DNA of 64,000 bases, taken from assembly GCA_964500445.1 (NCBI GenBank), contig CAZCOG010000003.1:185493-249492 (forward strand), read 5' to 3'. Source of the stretch: Persicitalea sp964500445. GTDB taxonomy: Bacteria > Bacteroidota > Bacteroidia > Cytophagales > Spirosomataceae. The notes under the pieces were generated by a model. The model was not told where the DNA came from. It searched no databases and worked only from the letters and a program-made list of their open reading frames with translations. The translations under genes and the position numbers were made by a program. Below, in pieces: positions 44,655-54,026 of this stretch (the stretch's first letter is position 1; each line of letters starts with the position of its first letter).

Positions 44655-45427
44655 TTGTTCTGAGTTTCTTGATCTAGAAAATGAGTGAATGTATCGCCCC
44701 GTAACCCAAGGCGAATGGTTTCGAGTGGAATAATGTCGTTGGAGGCGATATTGCCCAAGTTGACATTGGCTCCCAGTAGTTTGACGAACCAAACCTGCTG
44801 TGCTTTCTGGGGGGCTTCCCAGAGGATTCTTTCGTTGGGAATCTCAGTCAGAATTTCTTCAACCAGCCCCTGACGGACCTCGCCGCTTGCCCGGAACAGA
44901 CCGACATTCCCGGCTTCCCGCGCTTCGCCGATTACCTTCCAGGCCCCGGCTTCGAGTTCGGCCCGCATGAGCCGTATCCACTTGTAGGGCGGGATAATTT
45001 TCTCCTCGTCTTTGGAGCCGACTTCTGACAATACGGTAACCTGCTGCGCCAGAATGCGGATAAACTCACACTTTTGATCAGCGGGCATCTCGACCGAGCC
45101 GTCCGATACCTCGGCATATTGCAATTTGTATTTATCAATCAGGCGACGAAAATCTTCGAACTGATTACGCACCACAAAGGCTTCGAAGAGCGTACCGCCA
45201 AAATAAAAGGGTACATTGGCCGAACGGTAGACATCCAGTTTTTTATCGAGGTCGGGCGTCACAAAAGAGGTCGCCCAACCCAGCTTCACAATATCAATGT
45301 GGGTGTGGGACACAGAGAGCATGTCTTCCACTTCCCTTACGCTCAATCCTTTATCCATCACCATCGTGATGCCGTTTTGGCGGGGTTTGGTGGTGCGATC
45401 CGGGATTTGCGACAGGTTGTAGTTCAT
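44642..45427 (-). CDS. Phosphosulfolactate synthase (ComA family)
   Basis: A 261-residue TIM-barrel protein of the ComA family, which adds sulfite to phosphoenolpyruvate to give phosphosulfolactate. Motifs are TMVMDKGLSVREVEDML, DIVKLGWATSF, VPFYFGGTLFEAF, EVSDGSVEMP and EVGSKDEEK, with PNERILWEAPQKAQQVWFV near the end. In methanogens this starts coenzyme M synthesis; in Bacteroidota the product is more likely used for other sulfonates, perhaps cysteate for sulfonolipids. No ComB or ComC homologue is adjacent. It overlaps the downstream dedA gene, and the ATG at 45427 is chosen over one at 45448. Confidence 0.88.
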   Translation of the reverse strand: MNYNLSQIPDRTTKPRQNGITMVMDKGLSVREVEDMLSVSHTHIDIVKLGWATSFVTPDLDKKLDVYRSANVPFYFGGTLFEAFVVRNQFEDFRRLIDKYKLQYAEVSDGSVEMPADQKCEFIRILAQQVTVLSEVGSKDEEKIIPPYKWIRLMRAELEAGAWKVIGEAREAGNVGLFRASGEVRQGLVEEILTEIPNERILWEAPQKAQQVWFVKLLGANVNLGNIASNDIIPLETIRLGLRGDTFTHFLDQETQNKWKL

Positions 45428-45562
45428 AGGTTTGAGGGAAGGTTCCATTCGGTCGGGCCATCGGCCCCGTAAAATCGCCCAAAGGTAATAATATCCTTTT
45501 AGACCTCCGTAATAAAATACATGATTTATGCACGTTTTAGCCCCATATTCTACGATTATTCC

Positions 45563-45570
45563 TATTTTTG
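45563..45570 (+). promoter_or_regulatory. Candidate -7 element before the thioesterase gene
   Basis: TATTTTTG fits TAnnTTTG and lies 46 bp before the start at 45617. No clear -33 TTG is seen at the usual distance. Confidence 0.3.
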
Positions 45571-45616
45571 GCTATTCTAACCCCAAACTCAACATTTCTC
45601 CGATGACCATTTTGTT

Positions 45617-46072
45617 ATGAGTAACACTCCCCAATCAAATCCTCGTCTTGATTTTTTTCGCACCCGAATTGGCGAGAATTTGAGTGACAGTATCTCCCCG
45701 CTGGGCCGCTGGCTCAATGGTACCCTGCGGGCCATAGATTACGGACAAATCAGTGTGGAATTCCTGGTGCGCGAAGAAATGACCAACTCAATGAGCGTAC
45801 TGCATGGCGGAGCGGCTGCCGCGATTATGGACGATGTGGTCGGGATGATGGTTTTCACGTTGGGCCGCGAATATGTCTATACCTCCGTGAATCTGAACTG
45901 CGATTTTCTGAGTGCCGCCCGGTTGGGCGATGTGTTGACAGCGAATGCCCAAGTCGTACGGGCGGGGCGAAACATCGTACATTGTGAGTGTCAGATCCTG
46001 ACGCCGGAAGGAAAAATCATCGCCAAATGCGCAAGTAATTTGATTCAGACAAAGGTAAAGTTACCGAACTGA
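45617..46072 (+). CDS. PaaI-type hotdog thioesterase
   Basis: A 151-residue hotdog-fold protein. The core motif is SMSVLHGGAAAAIMDDVVG, matching the HGG(x)..D/E active-site arrangement of PaaI-like acyl-CoA thioesterases, followed by a TSVNLNCDFLSAARLGDVL strand-turn. It would hydrolyse acyl-CoA or aryl-CoA esters in the cytoplasm. The following pseudouridine synthase gene starts 8 bp after its stop, so the two form a small operon. Confidence 0.85.
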   Translation: MSNTPQSNPRLDFFRTRIGENLSDSISPLGRWLNGTLRAIDYGQISVEFLVREEMTNSMSVLHGGAAAAIMDDVVGMMVFTLGREYVYTSVNLNCDFLSAARLGDVLTANAQVVRAGRNIVHCECQILTPEGKIIAKCASNLIQTKVKLPN

Positions 46073-46080
46073 GCGATGAG

Positions 46081-46710
46081 ATGACCTATTTAGATATAGA
46101 TGACAGAGTCGGAATGTACCGCTACTTCCTCCTAAACAAGCCCTACGCTATGCTGTCCCAATTTATCGGCGGACAAGGTCGGATGCTAGGAGAGCTCGAC
46201 TATGAATTTCCCGAAGGTACCCACCCGATCGGGCGTCTTGACAATCATTCCGAGGGGTTACTGATCCTGACTACCAACAAGAAGGTGACGAAGCTGCTCT
46301 TCCAGAGCAAAGTACCGCATCGCCGTACCTACCTCGTTCGGGTTTACCGGGAAGTAAGCGCAGAGACGCTCGAAAAACTCCGTACCGGCATAACTATCCG
46401 CATCAAAGGAAATGTGGATTACGTGACGACGCCCTGCGAAGTGGAGTTGATTGAAGAACCCGAAAACTTATTTGCCGGTGGTTACGAGTTCCGCGCTGGC
46501 ATCCCGCATTCGTGGCTGCGCATTACGCTCACGGAAGGCAAGTACCATCAGATAAGGAAAATGACGCGCGCCGCCGGACATCCTTGCCAGCGGCTGATCC
46601 GTGTGGCTATCGAAGACCTCGAGCTTGGTGATTTGTTGCCGGGTCAGGTGCGGGAAGTAGGGGAGGAGGAGTTTTTTGCGAAGTTGAGGATTACATGGCC
46701 TGTGGTATGA
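46081..46710 (+). CDS. RluE-like 23S rRNA pseudouridine synthase
   Basis: A 209-residue pseudouridine synthase of the RsuA/RluE group without an S4 domain. Motifs are FLLNKPYAMLSQF, the catalytic Asp in IGRLDNHSEGLLILT, and LTEGKYHQIRKMTRAAGHPC. It would modify one uridine in 23S rRNA. A second ATG at 46114 (MYRYFLLNKP) would match the more usual RluE start; 46081 is used because it is 8 bp from the upstream stop. A strong terminator follows. Confidence 0.9.
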   Translation: MTYLDIDDRVGMYRYFLLNKPYAMLSQFIGGQGRMLGELDYEFPEGTHPIGRLDNHSEGLLILTTNKKVTKLLFQSKVPHRRTYLVRVYREVSAETLEKLRTGITIRIKGNVDYVTTPCEVELIEEPENLFAGGYEFRAGIPHSWLRITLTEGKYHQIRKMTRAAGHPCQRLIRVAIEDLELGDLLPGQVREVGEEEFFAKLRITWPVV

Positions 46711-46714
46711 AACG

Positions 46715-46746
46715 AAAAAAGGGCTGGTTTGTTCCAGCCCTTTTTT
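46715..46746. terminator. Bidirectional rho-independent terminator
   Basis: A 13-bp stem (46715-46727 and 46734-46746) with a 6-nt loop. The core is GGGCTGG/CCAGCCC, with A6 on the left and T6 on the right, so it can end transcripts from both convergent genes. Confidence 0.92.
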
Positions 46747-46770
46747 AACTACGAAAAGCGTTCTTAAAAA

Positions 46771-49464
46771 CTACTGCTTATTAACGCGCACCACCCCCTG
46801 GCGGTTGTTGCCGTCGATGGCCCGGATCAGGTAGGTTCCCGTGGGTTGGGCAGAAATATCAAACTTTACTTCATTGAGCCCTTCGAGCAATTGCTCAGTA
46901 CGCTGCTGCACGGCGCGGCCCGTCAGGTCAAGTACCTGCATCTGGGCGGGACCGGAGATGCGGCTCATCACCTCTACCGTAAGGGAGCCTTGGGTAGGGT
47001 TGGGATAGCCTTTTACCGATAGTGCGAAAGGAGAATCCACTGCAGTCTCTTCCACACCTATGCGGGCGTTGCCCGATCCGCAGCCGCCGATGGTGGCCCC
47101 AAGTTTCAGGTAGCGCTGGGCTATTTTCTCTGAGACGCATTGGGTTACGCCGTAGTAGCAGATCGTCACGTTTTGATTCTTGTTACCGCAACGCACATCT
47201 TTCACATTGACGGTTACCTCACTGGTGACTGAGCAACCTTTGGCGTCGGTAACGGTCACAGAGTAAGTAGTATTTATTTCTGGGCAGACCTGCTGGCTGG
47301 CACTGGTGCCAATTTCCGTGTTGCCCATCTTCCATACGTAGGTGAATGGACCTGTGCCTGTGGGGTTGGCTGTGAGCGTGGTGCAGTTGCTTCCGAAGCC
47401 GAAGATGACCGCGGTGTTGCCGCTAATAGTGACGGTGGGAGGAGCGATAGAACAATCTACACAGGTACCCCCGGCAGGCTGAAAGCCTTTGGTAACTCCA
47501 TCTGTATCCGTTCCACTAGTCAGAAGTGGTATATAATCAAAATTGGCCGAACCTGGACCTGCAATGTCTGGCTGACCGCCAGGAGCAGTCGCGGTACCAC
47601 CAAAGACAACAGGAATCAATGAGGCGTAACCAGGTTCAGCACTATTGCTTGTGGTTATTACCGGGGTGGCGGCTCCATACCAGTTGCACTCAAAGTTTTT
47701 AACGTTTGTTCCGGGAACTGGAAGACTTCCCCCAGCTTGGCGATCTACGATTTCGGCATACCAGTTTCCGCTTATACTATTATTGTTGAAACTACTATTA
47801 GCTGCTGTCTGTACCGGAGAATTCGATCCTCCGCTGGCATCCAGAAATAATATTCCTACCGTCCGGTTCTCGGTAATTTCGTTCTCCATCAGGACAGTGT
47901 TGTCCGTTTGATTACGAAAAATTAAACCGGTATGATTGTTTGTAATGACGTTATTATGGACGTTGTTGCTGTTACTGTTATTAATGTCGATTCCAGTGCG
48001 ATTTCCTACTATCTTATTGTTTCTAATTTCAGCGTTAGCAGTTTGTCCCTGAATGGCTACGCCTGCGGAATTTAAATTGGAGTTGTTCCAATCTGCTACT
48101 GTGTTTCCTTCACGAGTGATTGTAAATCCATCCACGATCACGCCTATCGCCGACACACGAACCGTGGCACCATCGCCGCCAATTGGACCTACGATAGAAG
48201 TGACTTCGCAGCCCGCTCCCTGCAGGGTTAGAGACTTATTAATCGTGACATCTTCATTATACGTACCTGCACCAACCAGAATTGTATGGCCATTGGTGGT
48301 TGCAGCGTCCACAATGGCTGACTGAATAGTACCGTATTTTTCCCCTGTATTAACGTTGGTAACTGTTGCCAGTGGAATGGTGTTTACGGATATAGGCGTT
48401 TGTGATAAGTTGCTGACCTGAGCACTGTTTTTATAGATGCTCAGAGATCCAGTATAATAGGCGCCCTCAGTGAAGGTGTTTAGAGAGGCCACACCCTCAA
48501 TCGTGCTTGGTGTTGCACCTGCGAGAGGGGTGCCAAACGAAAGGTCAATATGGAAACTGGCAATTCCAAGACCTGCCGTTTCAAAGGTATTATAGATAAT
48601 GCTGGCATTTGTGCCTCTAACCCGCAGCTGACTGCCGAAGCGAGTGGTAGTACCCGCAAACACATTCCCGCGAATAACCGCACCGCTTCCCGTATTGCCA
48701 AAAATAGTAACAAGGGTATTACCCTGCCCTGTGGCCGAGCAGGAAGGGTCTGTACTTGGACCTCCTGCTGTGCCCGTTATAGTATTACTTGTAAAGGTAA
48801 TGTTAGTGGCTTGTCCAATATATACGAGTTGGCGAGGTACATTTGGGGTAGTAAACTGACTACTAAATCCACAGCCGCCGGGCTCAGATCCCACAAAAGT
48901 CTTTCCTGAAATAATGTTTGCGTTGATGTTAAGCGTCGATACATTGGCTCCATACTCTGAAAGCAAAGCAGCTTCACCATCGGCGATAATCTCATTTCCC
49001 CGAATAGTGATATTACTTTGAACGCCTTGTATGTAGACTGCGGCAGTTTCCAAACCTGGACTTGAGCTATCAAATCCTTTGATAGTAAAACCCTGATCGT
49101 ACCCGCCGATCGTCACATTATTTGTATTGCTTGAAATAAGAATGGTTCCGAGCGAGATGGCAGAACCATTTATAAAAGTGGAGCCACGACCTCCTGAAGA
49201 ACGCAACGTCAGAGATTTGTTGATCGTCACGTTCTCATTGTAAGTGCCGGGGGCTACCAAAATAATGTCTCCGGGAGCGGCAGCATTAACCGCCGCTTGA
49301 ATGGTAGACTGGTCGGCGGGTACATTGATGGTAGCAGCAAAGCTTAGATCAGCAACGCCAGCCAGCAGCGCAAAAAAAAGTGAGAATCCCAGACGTTGCG
49401 AGCGGGAAGAAATACTGCATCTCGCCAAGGCTGACAGAATAGAACTGTGTAAATAATGTTTCAT
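46771..49464 (-). CDS. T9SS-sorted beta-helix surface protein with common C-terminal cassette
   Basis: An 897-residue secreted protein. A long signal peptide (about 1-44, ending near ADLSFA) precedes a right-handed beta-helix (about 45-640) with PbH1/NosD-like repeats such as TVLMENEITENRTVGILFL. The cassette then follows: an Ig-like domain (about 668-745; GFGSNCTTLTA), a short Cys module (about 754-800; CYYGVTQCVSEKIAQ and LGATIGGCG), and a type A T9SS sorting domain (about 810-897; YPNPTQGSLTVEV, GTYLIRAI). The helix suggests binding or cleavage of a polysaccharide, but no catalytic residues were identified. The same cassette recurs in three genes to the right. Confidence 0.85.
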   Translation of the reverse strand: MKHYLHSSILSALARCSISSRSQRLGFSLFFALLAGVADLSFAATINVPADQSTIQAAVNAAAPGDIILVAPGTYNENVTINKSLTLRSSGGRGSTFINGSAISLGTILISSNTNNVTIGGYDQGFTIKGFDSSSPGLETAAVYIQGVQSNITIRGNEIIADGEAALLSEYGANVSTLNINANIISGKTFVGSEPGGCGFSSQFTTPNVPRQLVYIGQATNITFTSNTITGTAGGPSTDPSCSATGQGNTLVTIFGNTGSGAVIRGNVFAGTTTRFGSQLRVRGTNASIIYNTFETAGLGIASFHIDLSFGTPLAGATPSTIEGVASLNTFTEGAYYTGSLSIYKNSAQVSNLSQTPISVNTIPLATVTNVNTGEKYGTIQSAIVDAATTNGHTILVGAGTYNEDVTINKSLTLQGAGCEVTSIVGPIGGDGATVRVSAIGVIVDGFTITREGNTVADWNNSNLNSAGVAIQGQTANAEIRNNKIVGNRTGIDINNSNSNNVHNNVITNNHTGLIFRNQTDNTVLMENEITENRTVGILFLDASGGSNSPVQTAANSSFNNNSISGNWYAEIVDRQAGGSLPVPGTNVKNFECNWYGAATPVITTSNSAEPGYASLIPVVFGGTATAPGGQPDIAGPGSANFDYIPLLTSGTDTDGVTKGFQPAGGTCVDCSIAPPTVTISGNTAVIFGFGSNCTTLTANPTGTGPFTYVWKMGNTEIGTSASQQVCPEINTTYSVTVTDAKGCSVTSEVTVNVKDVRCGNKNQNVTICYYGVTQCVSEKIAQRYLKLGATIGGCGSGNARIGVEETAVDSPFALSVKGYPNPTQGSLTVEVMSRISGPAQMQVLDLTGRAVQQRTEQLLEGLNEVKFDISAQPTGTYLIRAIDGNNRQGVVRVNKQ

Positions 49465-49840
49465 GGAAAATGTATAAGTTTTTGTGGTAAAAACTTAAAA
49501 CTATACACAGATTCATGATTTATCGATAAATTTCTTCTAAAAAAACTTAAAAAGTTATCAAGCGGTAGTGGCTCTTTTACAAGCAGTTATTTTTCAAAAG
49601 ATGATTTGTTTAGAATAGGAAATATGTAGTAACCTTAATTTTTAGTTGAAAATCATATATATAGATTAATGAAGAAACTTATCTAAATTAAAGCAAAGGA
49701 ATGGATCCCTTATTTTAATAAAACAAGAAATAAGTTGCGTAACTCATATAAGTTGCACAAGATACAAATTTAATTACTTCTGCTATTTTATATTAAGCCA
49801 AAATCCAGAAGAGATCAGTTATGTCTCTGCGAAAAGCCAA
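49465..49840. other. 376-bp AT-rich intergenic region
   Basis: No gene is seen. The region is AT-rich and must hold the promoter of the beta-helix gene, though no exact TAnnTTTG was found. A 9-bp direct repeat ATAAGTTGC occurs at 49730-49738 and 49748-49756, and a CCAAAATCCAG word related to the repeat at 24427 lies near 49798. Confidence 0.6.
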
Positions 49841-50596
49841 CTACTCGTACATCGCCTCCGCCTTCGCCAGTTCATAAAAAAATCCCCCCAACTTTTCCGT
49901 TAAATCTTTAAAGAACCACTTTCCTTTCGCTGCCGTAGCTTTCCGGGGATCGCCTATGCCCGTGTCGGCCGTCACCTGCGACCATTTGCGTTCGCTCCAT
50001 GCCCAGCCTTCGCGGAAGGCAGTCACCGTATGCTGTTTGGCCGCTCCGTCGCCTGCTTCTTCCAACGGTCGCACCAGGTCGGGGCGCAGGTGAAGCATTA
50101 CGCTGGTTTCGAGCTCGTCCGCGTGATCACCTTTTTCTTCAAAGTACCCGGTCCGATCCAGGATATTGAACCAGAAACAGAAGCTCAGGTGCATCTTGGG
50201 GTACTTTACACCCAATTCACGCAGAATGGGTTTAAAATCGTTACCGCCGTGACTATTTAATATGAGTAGTTTGCGGATGCCTTGGCGGTCAAGTACTTCC
50301 ACGAGGTCGTTCAGCACGGCGAGTTGGGTACTTGGGTGCATGTTGAGGTTGAAGAGAATGTCGGTCTGTCCGCTGTTGACGCCGAAGGGAACGGTGGGCA
50401 GCACGATAACCTTCGCGCCCCACTCCCAGGCAATGCGGGCCGACTCGGCGGCAATGTGATCCGCTTCGTATACATCGGTACCGTAAGGTAAATGGTAGTT
50501 ATGCGCTTCGGTGGCGCCCCAGGGCAGGACGGCCAGCTCGAACTTTTCGTCTTTGATGGCTTTGTAGTTGGTTTCAGACAGGATGTAGGGTTTCAT
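49841..50596 (-). CDS. Creatininase-family amidohydrolase
   Basis: A 251-residue cytoplasmic protein of the creatininase family. Metal-binding motifs are present: PWGATEAHNYHLPYGTD near the start, LNSHGGND in the middle and GDHADELETS toward the end. The family includes creatinine amidohydrolases and enzymes acting on cyclic amides in cofactor routes; the substrate here is unknown. It is a single gene, divergent from the ceramidase-like gene. Confidence 0.9.
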   Translation of the reverse strand: MKPYILSETNYKAIKDEKFELAVLPWGATEAHNYHLPYGTDVYEADHIAAESARIAWEWGAKVIVLPTVPFGVNSGQTDILFNLNMHPSTQLAVLNDLVEVLDRQGIRKLLILNSHGGNDFKPILRELGVKYPKMHLSFCFWFNILDRTGYFEEKGDHADELETSVMLHLRPDLVRPLEEAGDGAAKQHTVTAFREGWAWSERKWSQVTADTGIGDPRKATAAKGKWFFKDLTEKLGGFFYELAKAEAMYE

Positions 50597-50640
50597 TTTT
50601 TGCTTAAGTGTTTAAAGTTTAGTTGTGAGGAATAGGGTAC

Positions 50641-50676
50641 TTGTCGCAATCTACTTGCCAATACGAAATATCTTTG
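50641..50676 (+). promoter_or_regulatory. Candidate promoter of the ceramidase-like gene
   Basis: TATCTTTG (50669-50676) matches the -7 consensus, with TTG at 50641-50643; the 25-nt spacing is longer than usual. The start codon follows 43 bp downstream. Confidence 0.4.
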
Positions 50677-50719
50677 CCACTTTGTCCCTTCGGAACTTAG
50701 CCCATTTGTTTCTCAAAAA

Positions 50720-52066
50720 ATGAAGACTTTCTTCAAAATCCTGGCCGGACTACTCATTGCCCTGCTCATTTTTGTGGCAAGTGCCGTCACGACAATCGAC
50801 TACACGCCCTATCAGGATATGGAATATTATCAGGCATGGAAGCAGAATATCGGCGCGGTACGGGTACTGGCAGACACGACCGGGCAGCCCATGCGAGCAG
50901 GTTGGGCCAAAGCCAATATCACGCCGGCACAGCCCGGTCCGATGGCGGGCTACGGCAACCGTTGGGGTAAGCCCTACCAAAGTGTTCATGATTCGGTGTA
51001 TGTCCGGGCGATTTTCTTGGATAACGGCCTGACCCAAGCAGTCATCCTGTCGGCAGATTTGCTGATTATTCCACCTACCGTAACCGAAGCGCTGAAAGAG
51101 CGGCTGTCGGCTGTGGGTCTTACCTTCGGACAAGTATTTCTGGGCGCAACGCATAGCCATAATAGTATTGGGGGCTGGGGAGATACTATTACGGGCAGAC
51201 TCTTCGCGGGCGATTTTGACCCAACGGTGGTCGAGCGTATCGCCGATGCCATGATTCAGGCAATTCAAAAAGCCAAAACCAAAGCACAAGCCGTTGAGAT
51301 TGGTTATATGCAGGTACAGGACACGACGGACATCCGAAACCGGCTCACGGATGAAAAAGCTACGATTGATCCCTGGGTGCGAAATATGCTGATGCGCGGC
51401 GCCGACGGACAAACGGCCCTGCTGAGTTCGTATGCTGCGCACTCCACAACGCTGGATTCAAAGACGATGGTTCTTTCGCGAGACTACGCCGGCGCGCTGG
51501 TAGATTCCCTCGAAGACGGCGAGGCTAGTTTTGCTCTGTTTCTGGCCGGGGCCGTAGGCAGTATGGGGCCCCGGGAGGTGGGAGAAACCGAATTTGGGCA
51601 AGTCGCTCATCAGGCGGACGGAGTAGAAGGAGCAATCCAATCAAAACTTGGGGAAATTAATCCTCATTCTGTCCGTACTTTGGCGTCGTTTACGGTAATG
51701 CTCCCCTTGCGGGAGCCGACACCGCGACTGAATACTACCTGGGCATTGCGTCCCTGGGTGTTTCGTTGGGCATTTGGCGATTATCCTTCATTTGTGAAGG
51801 CTTTGCGCATAGGCAATGTACTTATGGTGGGCTTACCTTGCGATTTTTCGGGTGAATTAATGGCTGAGTTGAGTAAGTATGCCGCCAACAGGGGTTTACA
51901 GTTAATGGTGACCAGCTTCGACGGGGCCTACGCGGGCTACATTACCGACGATCGCCACTTCGACAAAGATCTTTATGAGACCGTGACGATGAGTTGGTTC
52001 GGCCCTTACAACGGTGCCTATTTCTCAGAAGTCGTTCGCGATGTAGTGGATGTAATGAGTTTCTAA
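50720..52066 (+). CDS. Neutral/alkaline ceramidase N-terminal-domain protein
   Basis: A 448-residue protein with an N-terminal hydrophobic segment (about 4-22, signal anchor or signal peptide). It matches the N-terminal catalytic domain of neutral/alkaline ceramidases: AGWAKANITPAQPGPMAGYG, the zinc-site segment GATHSHNSIGGWGD, SSYAAHSTTL and LFLAGAVGSMGPRE. It lacks the usual C-terminal Ig-like domain, so it is shorter than eukaryotic-type enzymes (about 650). It may act on sphingolipid-like or sulfonolipid-like amides, both known in Bacteroidota, but the substrate is not established. Confidence 0.82.
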   Translation: MKTFFKILAGLLIALLIFVASAVTTIDYTPYQDMEYYQAWKQNIGAVRVLADTTGQPMRAGWAKANITPAQPGPMAGYGNRWGKPYQSVHDSVYVRAIFLDNGLTQAVILSADLLIIPPTVTEALKERLSAVGLTFGQVFLGATHSHNSIGGWGDTITGRLFAGDFDPTVVERIADAMIQAIQKAKTKAQAVEIGYMQVQDTTDIRNRLTDEKATIDPWVRNMLMRGADGQTALLSSYAAHSTTLDSKTMVLSRDYAGALVDSLEDGEASFALFLAGAVGSMGPREVGETEFGQVAHQADGVEGAIQSKLGEINPHSVRTLASFTVMLPLREPTPRLNTTWALRPWVFRWAFGDYPSFVKALRIGNVLMVGLPCDFSGELMAELSKYAANRGLQLMVTSFDGAYAGYITDDRHFDKDLYETVTMSWFGPYNGAYFSEVVRDVVDVMSF

Positions 52067-52140
52067 ACATAAAGCGACAAAGCTTCAGGAAGAAAACGAT
52101 ACGATAAAGGAATTTCCACTCTTGCCCGCTATTTACTAAA

Positions 52141-52686
52141 ATGACTCCCCGAAAAGTTAGCCATTCCCGCACTACCCTCACCGAGCTGATGATCCCGAGT
52201 TATGCCAACTTCGGGGGAAAGATTCATGGTGGTATCCTGCTGTCTCTTATGGATAAGGTCGCTTACGCCTGTGCGTCACGCCACGCGGGAACGTATTGCG
52301 TTACAGTGTCGGTAGATAATGTCAATTTCCTGCAAGCGGTCGATGTCGGTGATCTGGTATCGCTGCATGCTTCCGTTAATTTCGTCGGACGCACTTCTAT
52401 GGTAGTGGGTATCAAGGTCATCGCCGAGAATGTGCATACTGGAGTTCAGAAACATACCAATACGTCCTATTTCACCATGGTAGCCAAAGATGAAGCGGGA
52501 AAACCCACGCCTGTGCCGCCTTTATTACTGGAAACACGAGAGGACGCCCGCCGATTTCTGGAAGCCATCAAGCGGCGCGAAATAGAACACGAATCACAGG
52601 ATGCGTTTGATAATGAGAAAAACCGTATGACCCTGGAAAGTAATCTGGAAAAGCTGAACAGTTTTCGTTGTGTTTTGGGGTTCTAG
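52141..52686 (+). CDS. Acyl-CoA thioesterase (YciA/BACH-like hotdog)
   Basis: A 181-residue hotdog protein. The motif ANFGGKIHGGILLSLMDKVAY contains the Asn/Gly-rich turn and Asp of the YciA/BACH active site, followed by VDNVNFLQAVDVGDLV and VGRTSMVVGIKV. A ~50-residue charged tail extends past the fold. It should hydrolyse medium- to long-chain acyl-CoA in the cytoplasm. It follows the ceramidase-like gene by 74 bp on the same strand. Confidence 0.87.
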   Translation: MTPRKVSHSRTTLTELMIPSYANFGGKIHGGILLSLMDKVAYACASRHAGTYCVTVSVDNVNFLQAVDVGDLVSLHASVNFVGRTSMVVGIKVIAENVHTGVQKHTNTSYFTMVAKDEAGKPTPVPPLLLETREDARRFLEAIKRREIEHESQDAFDNEKNRMTLESNLEKLNSFRCVLGF

Positions 52687-52764
52687 GACTTCTGGCACGC
52701 TTTTTATTCCAAGGGAAACTCAATTTTCACTACTATTTTTCTTAAAATTTAATCCCCAATTTCT

Positions 52765-53406
52765 ATGAAAAAGATCAGTACCATTTACCTGTTGAGCGCC
52801 ATTGTTCTGCTTGGTAGCTGCGCTCGTGAGTATCCCACATTCAATCAGATGCCAACAAACGCTCACTATAGTTCAAAAGCGGGTTCAGTAGAACAACAGG
52901 TAGCCGTTGAAAAGGTAGAAGTTGCGGCAACTGAGCAGCCTGCCGCCGAAGCACCCACGATCGAGGAGCTTAGCGCCAATCCTGAAGTAGTGAAAATGTT
53001 GGCCGAAAAGTCGCCGAAGCAAATTGACGAGCAGCTGGAAAGAGCGTTGGCTACTACGCAGGGGCAGGCCCTGATGGCTAAACCGCTGGTGGCAGCCCAG
53101 ATCAACAAGGCACGGAAGATGATTGCCCAGAATGAACTGAGTAACTCTCCCGTTTCTACGGTAGAGGCTTCCAAAGCCAGCAAGCTCATCAACAAAACGC
53201 TGAAAAATCAGATGGAAAAGTCGGCCTTGTCGCCTGCCTCTGAGAAAGCTGCCAAAGCGCTGAACAACAAAATACGCATCGGACTTATTCTGGTTCTGGT
53301 CGGAATATTGGTGGGACTTATACCCGGTATTGGCTGGACGGTTGGAAGTATTGTGACTGTTGTCGGTATAGTCTTTATCGTTCTCGGACTCATCGATAAC
53401 GTATAA
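52765..53406 (+). CDS. Lipoprotein with C-terminal transmembrane hairpin
   Basis: A 213-residue protein of unknown function. The signal peptide ends with LLGSC (Cys19, lipobox). The middle is polar and helical, rich in Ala, Lys and Glu (AKSPKQIDEQLERAL). The last ~45 residues are two hydrophobic stretches separated by PGIGW (IGLILVLVGILVGLIPGIGW... VVGIVFIVLGLI), a pattern seen in small Bacteroidota membrane proteins. It could be tethered at both ends to one membrane. A perfect terminator follows the gene. Confidence 0.65.
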   Translation: MKKISTIYLLSAIVLLGSCAREYPTFNQMPTNAHYSSKAGSVEQQVAVEKVEVAATEQPAAEAPTIEELSANPEVVKMLAEKSPKQIDEQLERALATTQGQALMAKPLVAAQINKARKMIAQNELSNSPVSTVEASKASKLINKTLKNQMEKSALSPASEKAAKALNNKIRIGLILVLVGILVGLIPGIGWTVGSIVTVVGIVFIVLGLIDNV

Positions 53407-53452
53407 GTCAGCCTGTATTCAGCATAATTTTCTCCACACCATACACACTTTT

Positions 53453-53490
53453 CGCCAATCCGAAACAATCGTTTCGGATTGGCGTTTTTT
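53453..53490 (+). terminator. Rho-independent terminator
   Basis: A perfect 14-bp stem (53453-53466 and 53471-53484) with loop AATC, followed by T6 (53485-53490), 47 bp after the lipoprotein stop. It also rules out the TTG at 53479 as the start of the next gene. Confidence 0.95.
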
Positions 53491-53505
53491 GTAATAAAGG
53501 AATTT

Positions 53506-53922
53506 ATGCTGTCAATGCTTATTGCTCTGTGGATGCTTATGGCTAGTGTAGAAATGGCTCCTGCCCAACTTTCGGTAGAAATCACCCACCTGACCCAGTC
53601 CGGTGGTACATTGCGGGTTGCGCTTTACAAGCCGGGCGCAAAGTTTGGCAAAACGACGCCCGATTTTTATAAAAACATTCCCGTCAATCAGTCCGGCGAT
53701 CAGGTAGTCAGTTTTGAAGTACCTCCGGGAACCTACGCCATCGCGGTCTACCACGATCTGAACGACAACAACAAGCTGGATCGAAATCTGATCGGCTACC
53801 CAAAAGAACCGTTTGGATTCAGTAATAACTACCGACCCACCGTCGCGGCGCCCGACTTCGAGGATTGCGCCTTTCAACTGCCTGAAAAGGGTACTTCCAT
53901 TTCCATCCGTCTGATCGACTAA
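53506..53922 (+). CDS. DUF2141 exported protein, copy 1
   Basis: A 138-residue protein with a signal peptide ending near APAQ (about residue 21). The mature part matches DUF2141: GGTLRVALYKPG, PPGTYAIAVYHDLNDNNKLD and GYPKEPFGFSNN. The DLNDNNKLD stretch resembles a calcium-binding loop. The fold is probably a small beta-sandwich in the periplasm or at the surface; no function is known. The ATG at 53506 is used because the longer frame begins inside a terminator. A paralogue follows 104 bp downstream. Confidence 0.82.
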   Translation: MLSMLIALWMLMASVEMAPAQLSVEITHLTQSGGTLRVALYKPGAKFGKTTPDFYKNIPVNQSGDQVVSFEVPPGTYAIAVYHDLNDNNKLDRNLIGYPKEPFGFSNNYRPTVAAPDFEDCAFQLPEKGTSISIRLID

Positions 53923-54026
53923 GTCCATTTTCTATAATCAGGGAATAGTTTTTTATTTGCCTTCGTAAAAAGCACCGGCCATAACAAATCTGGCGTCTTT
54001 ACGTTTTCCGGCAAAACAAGATCCGC

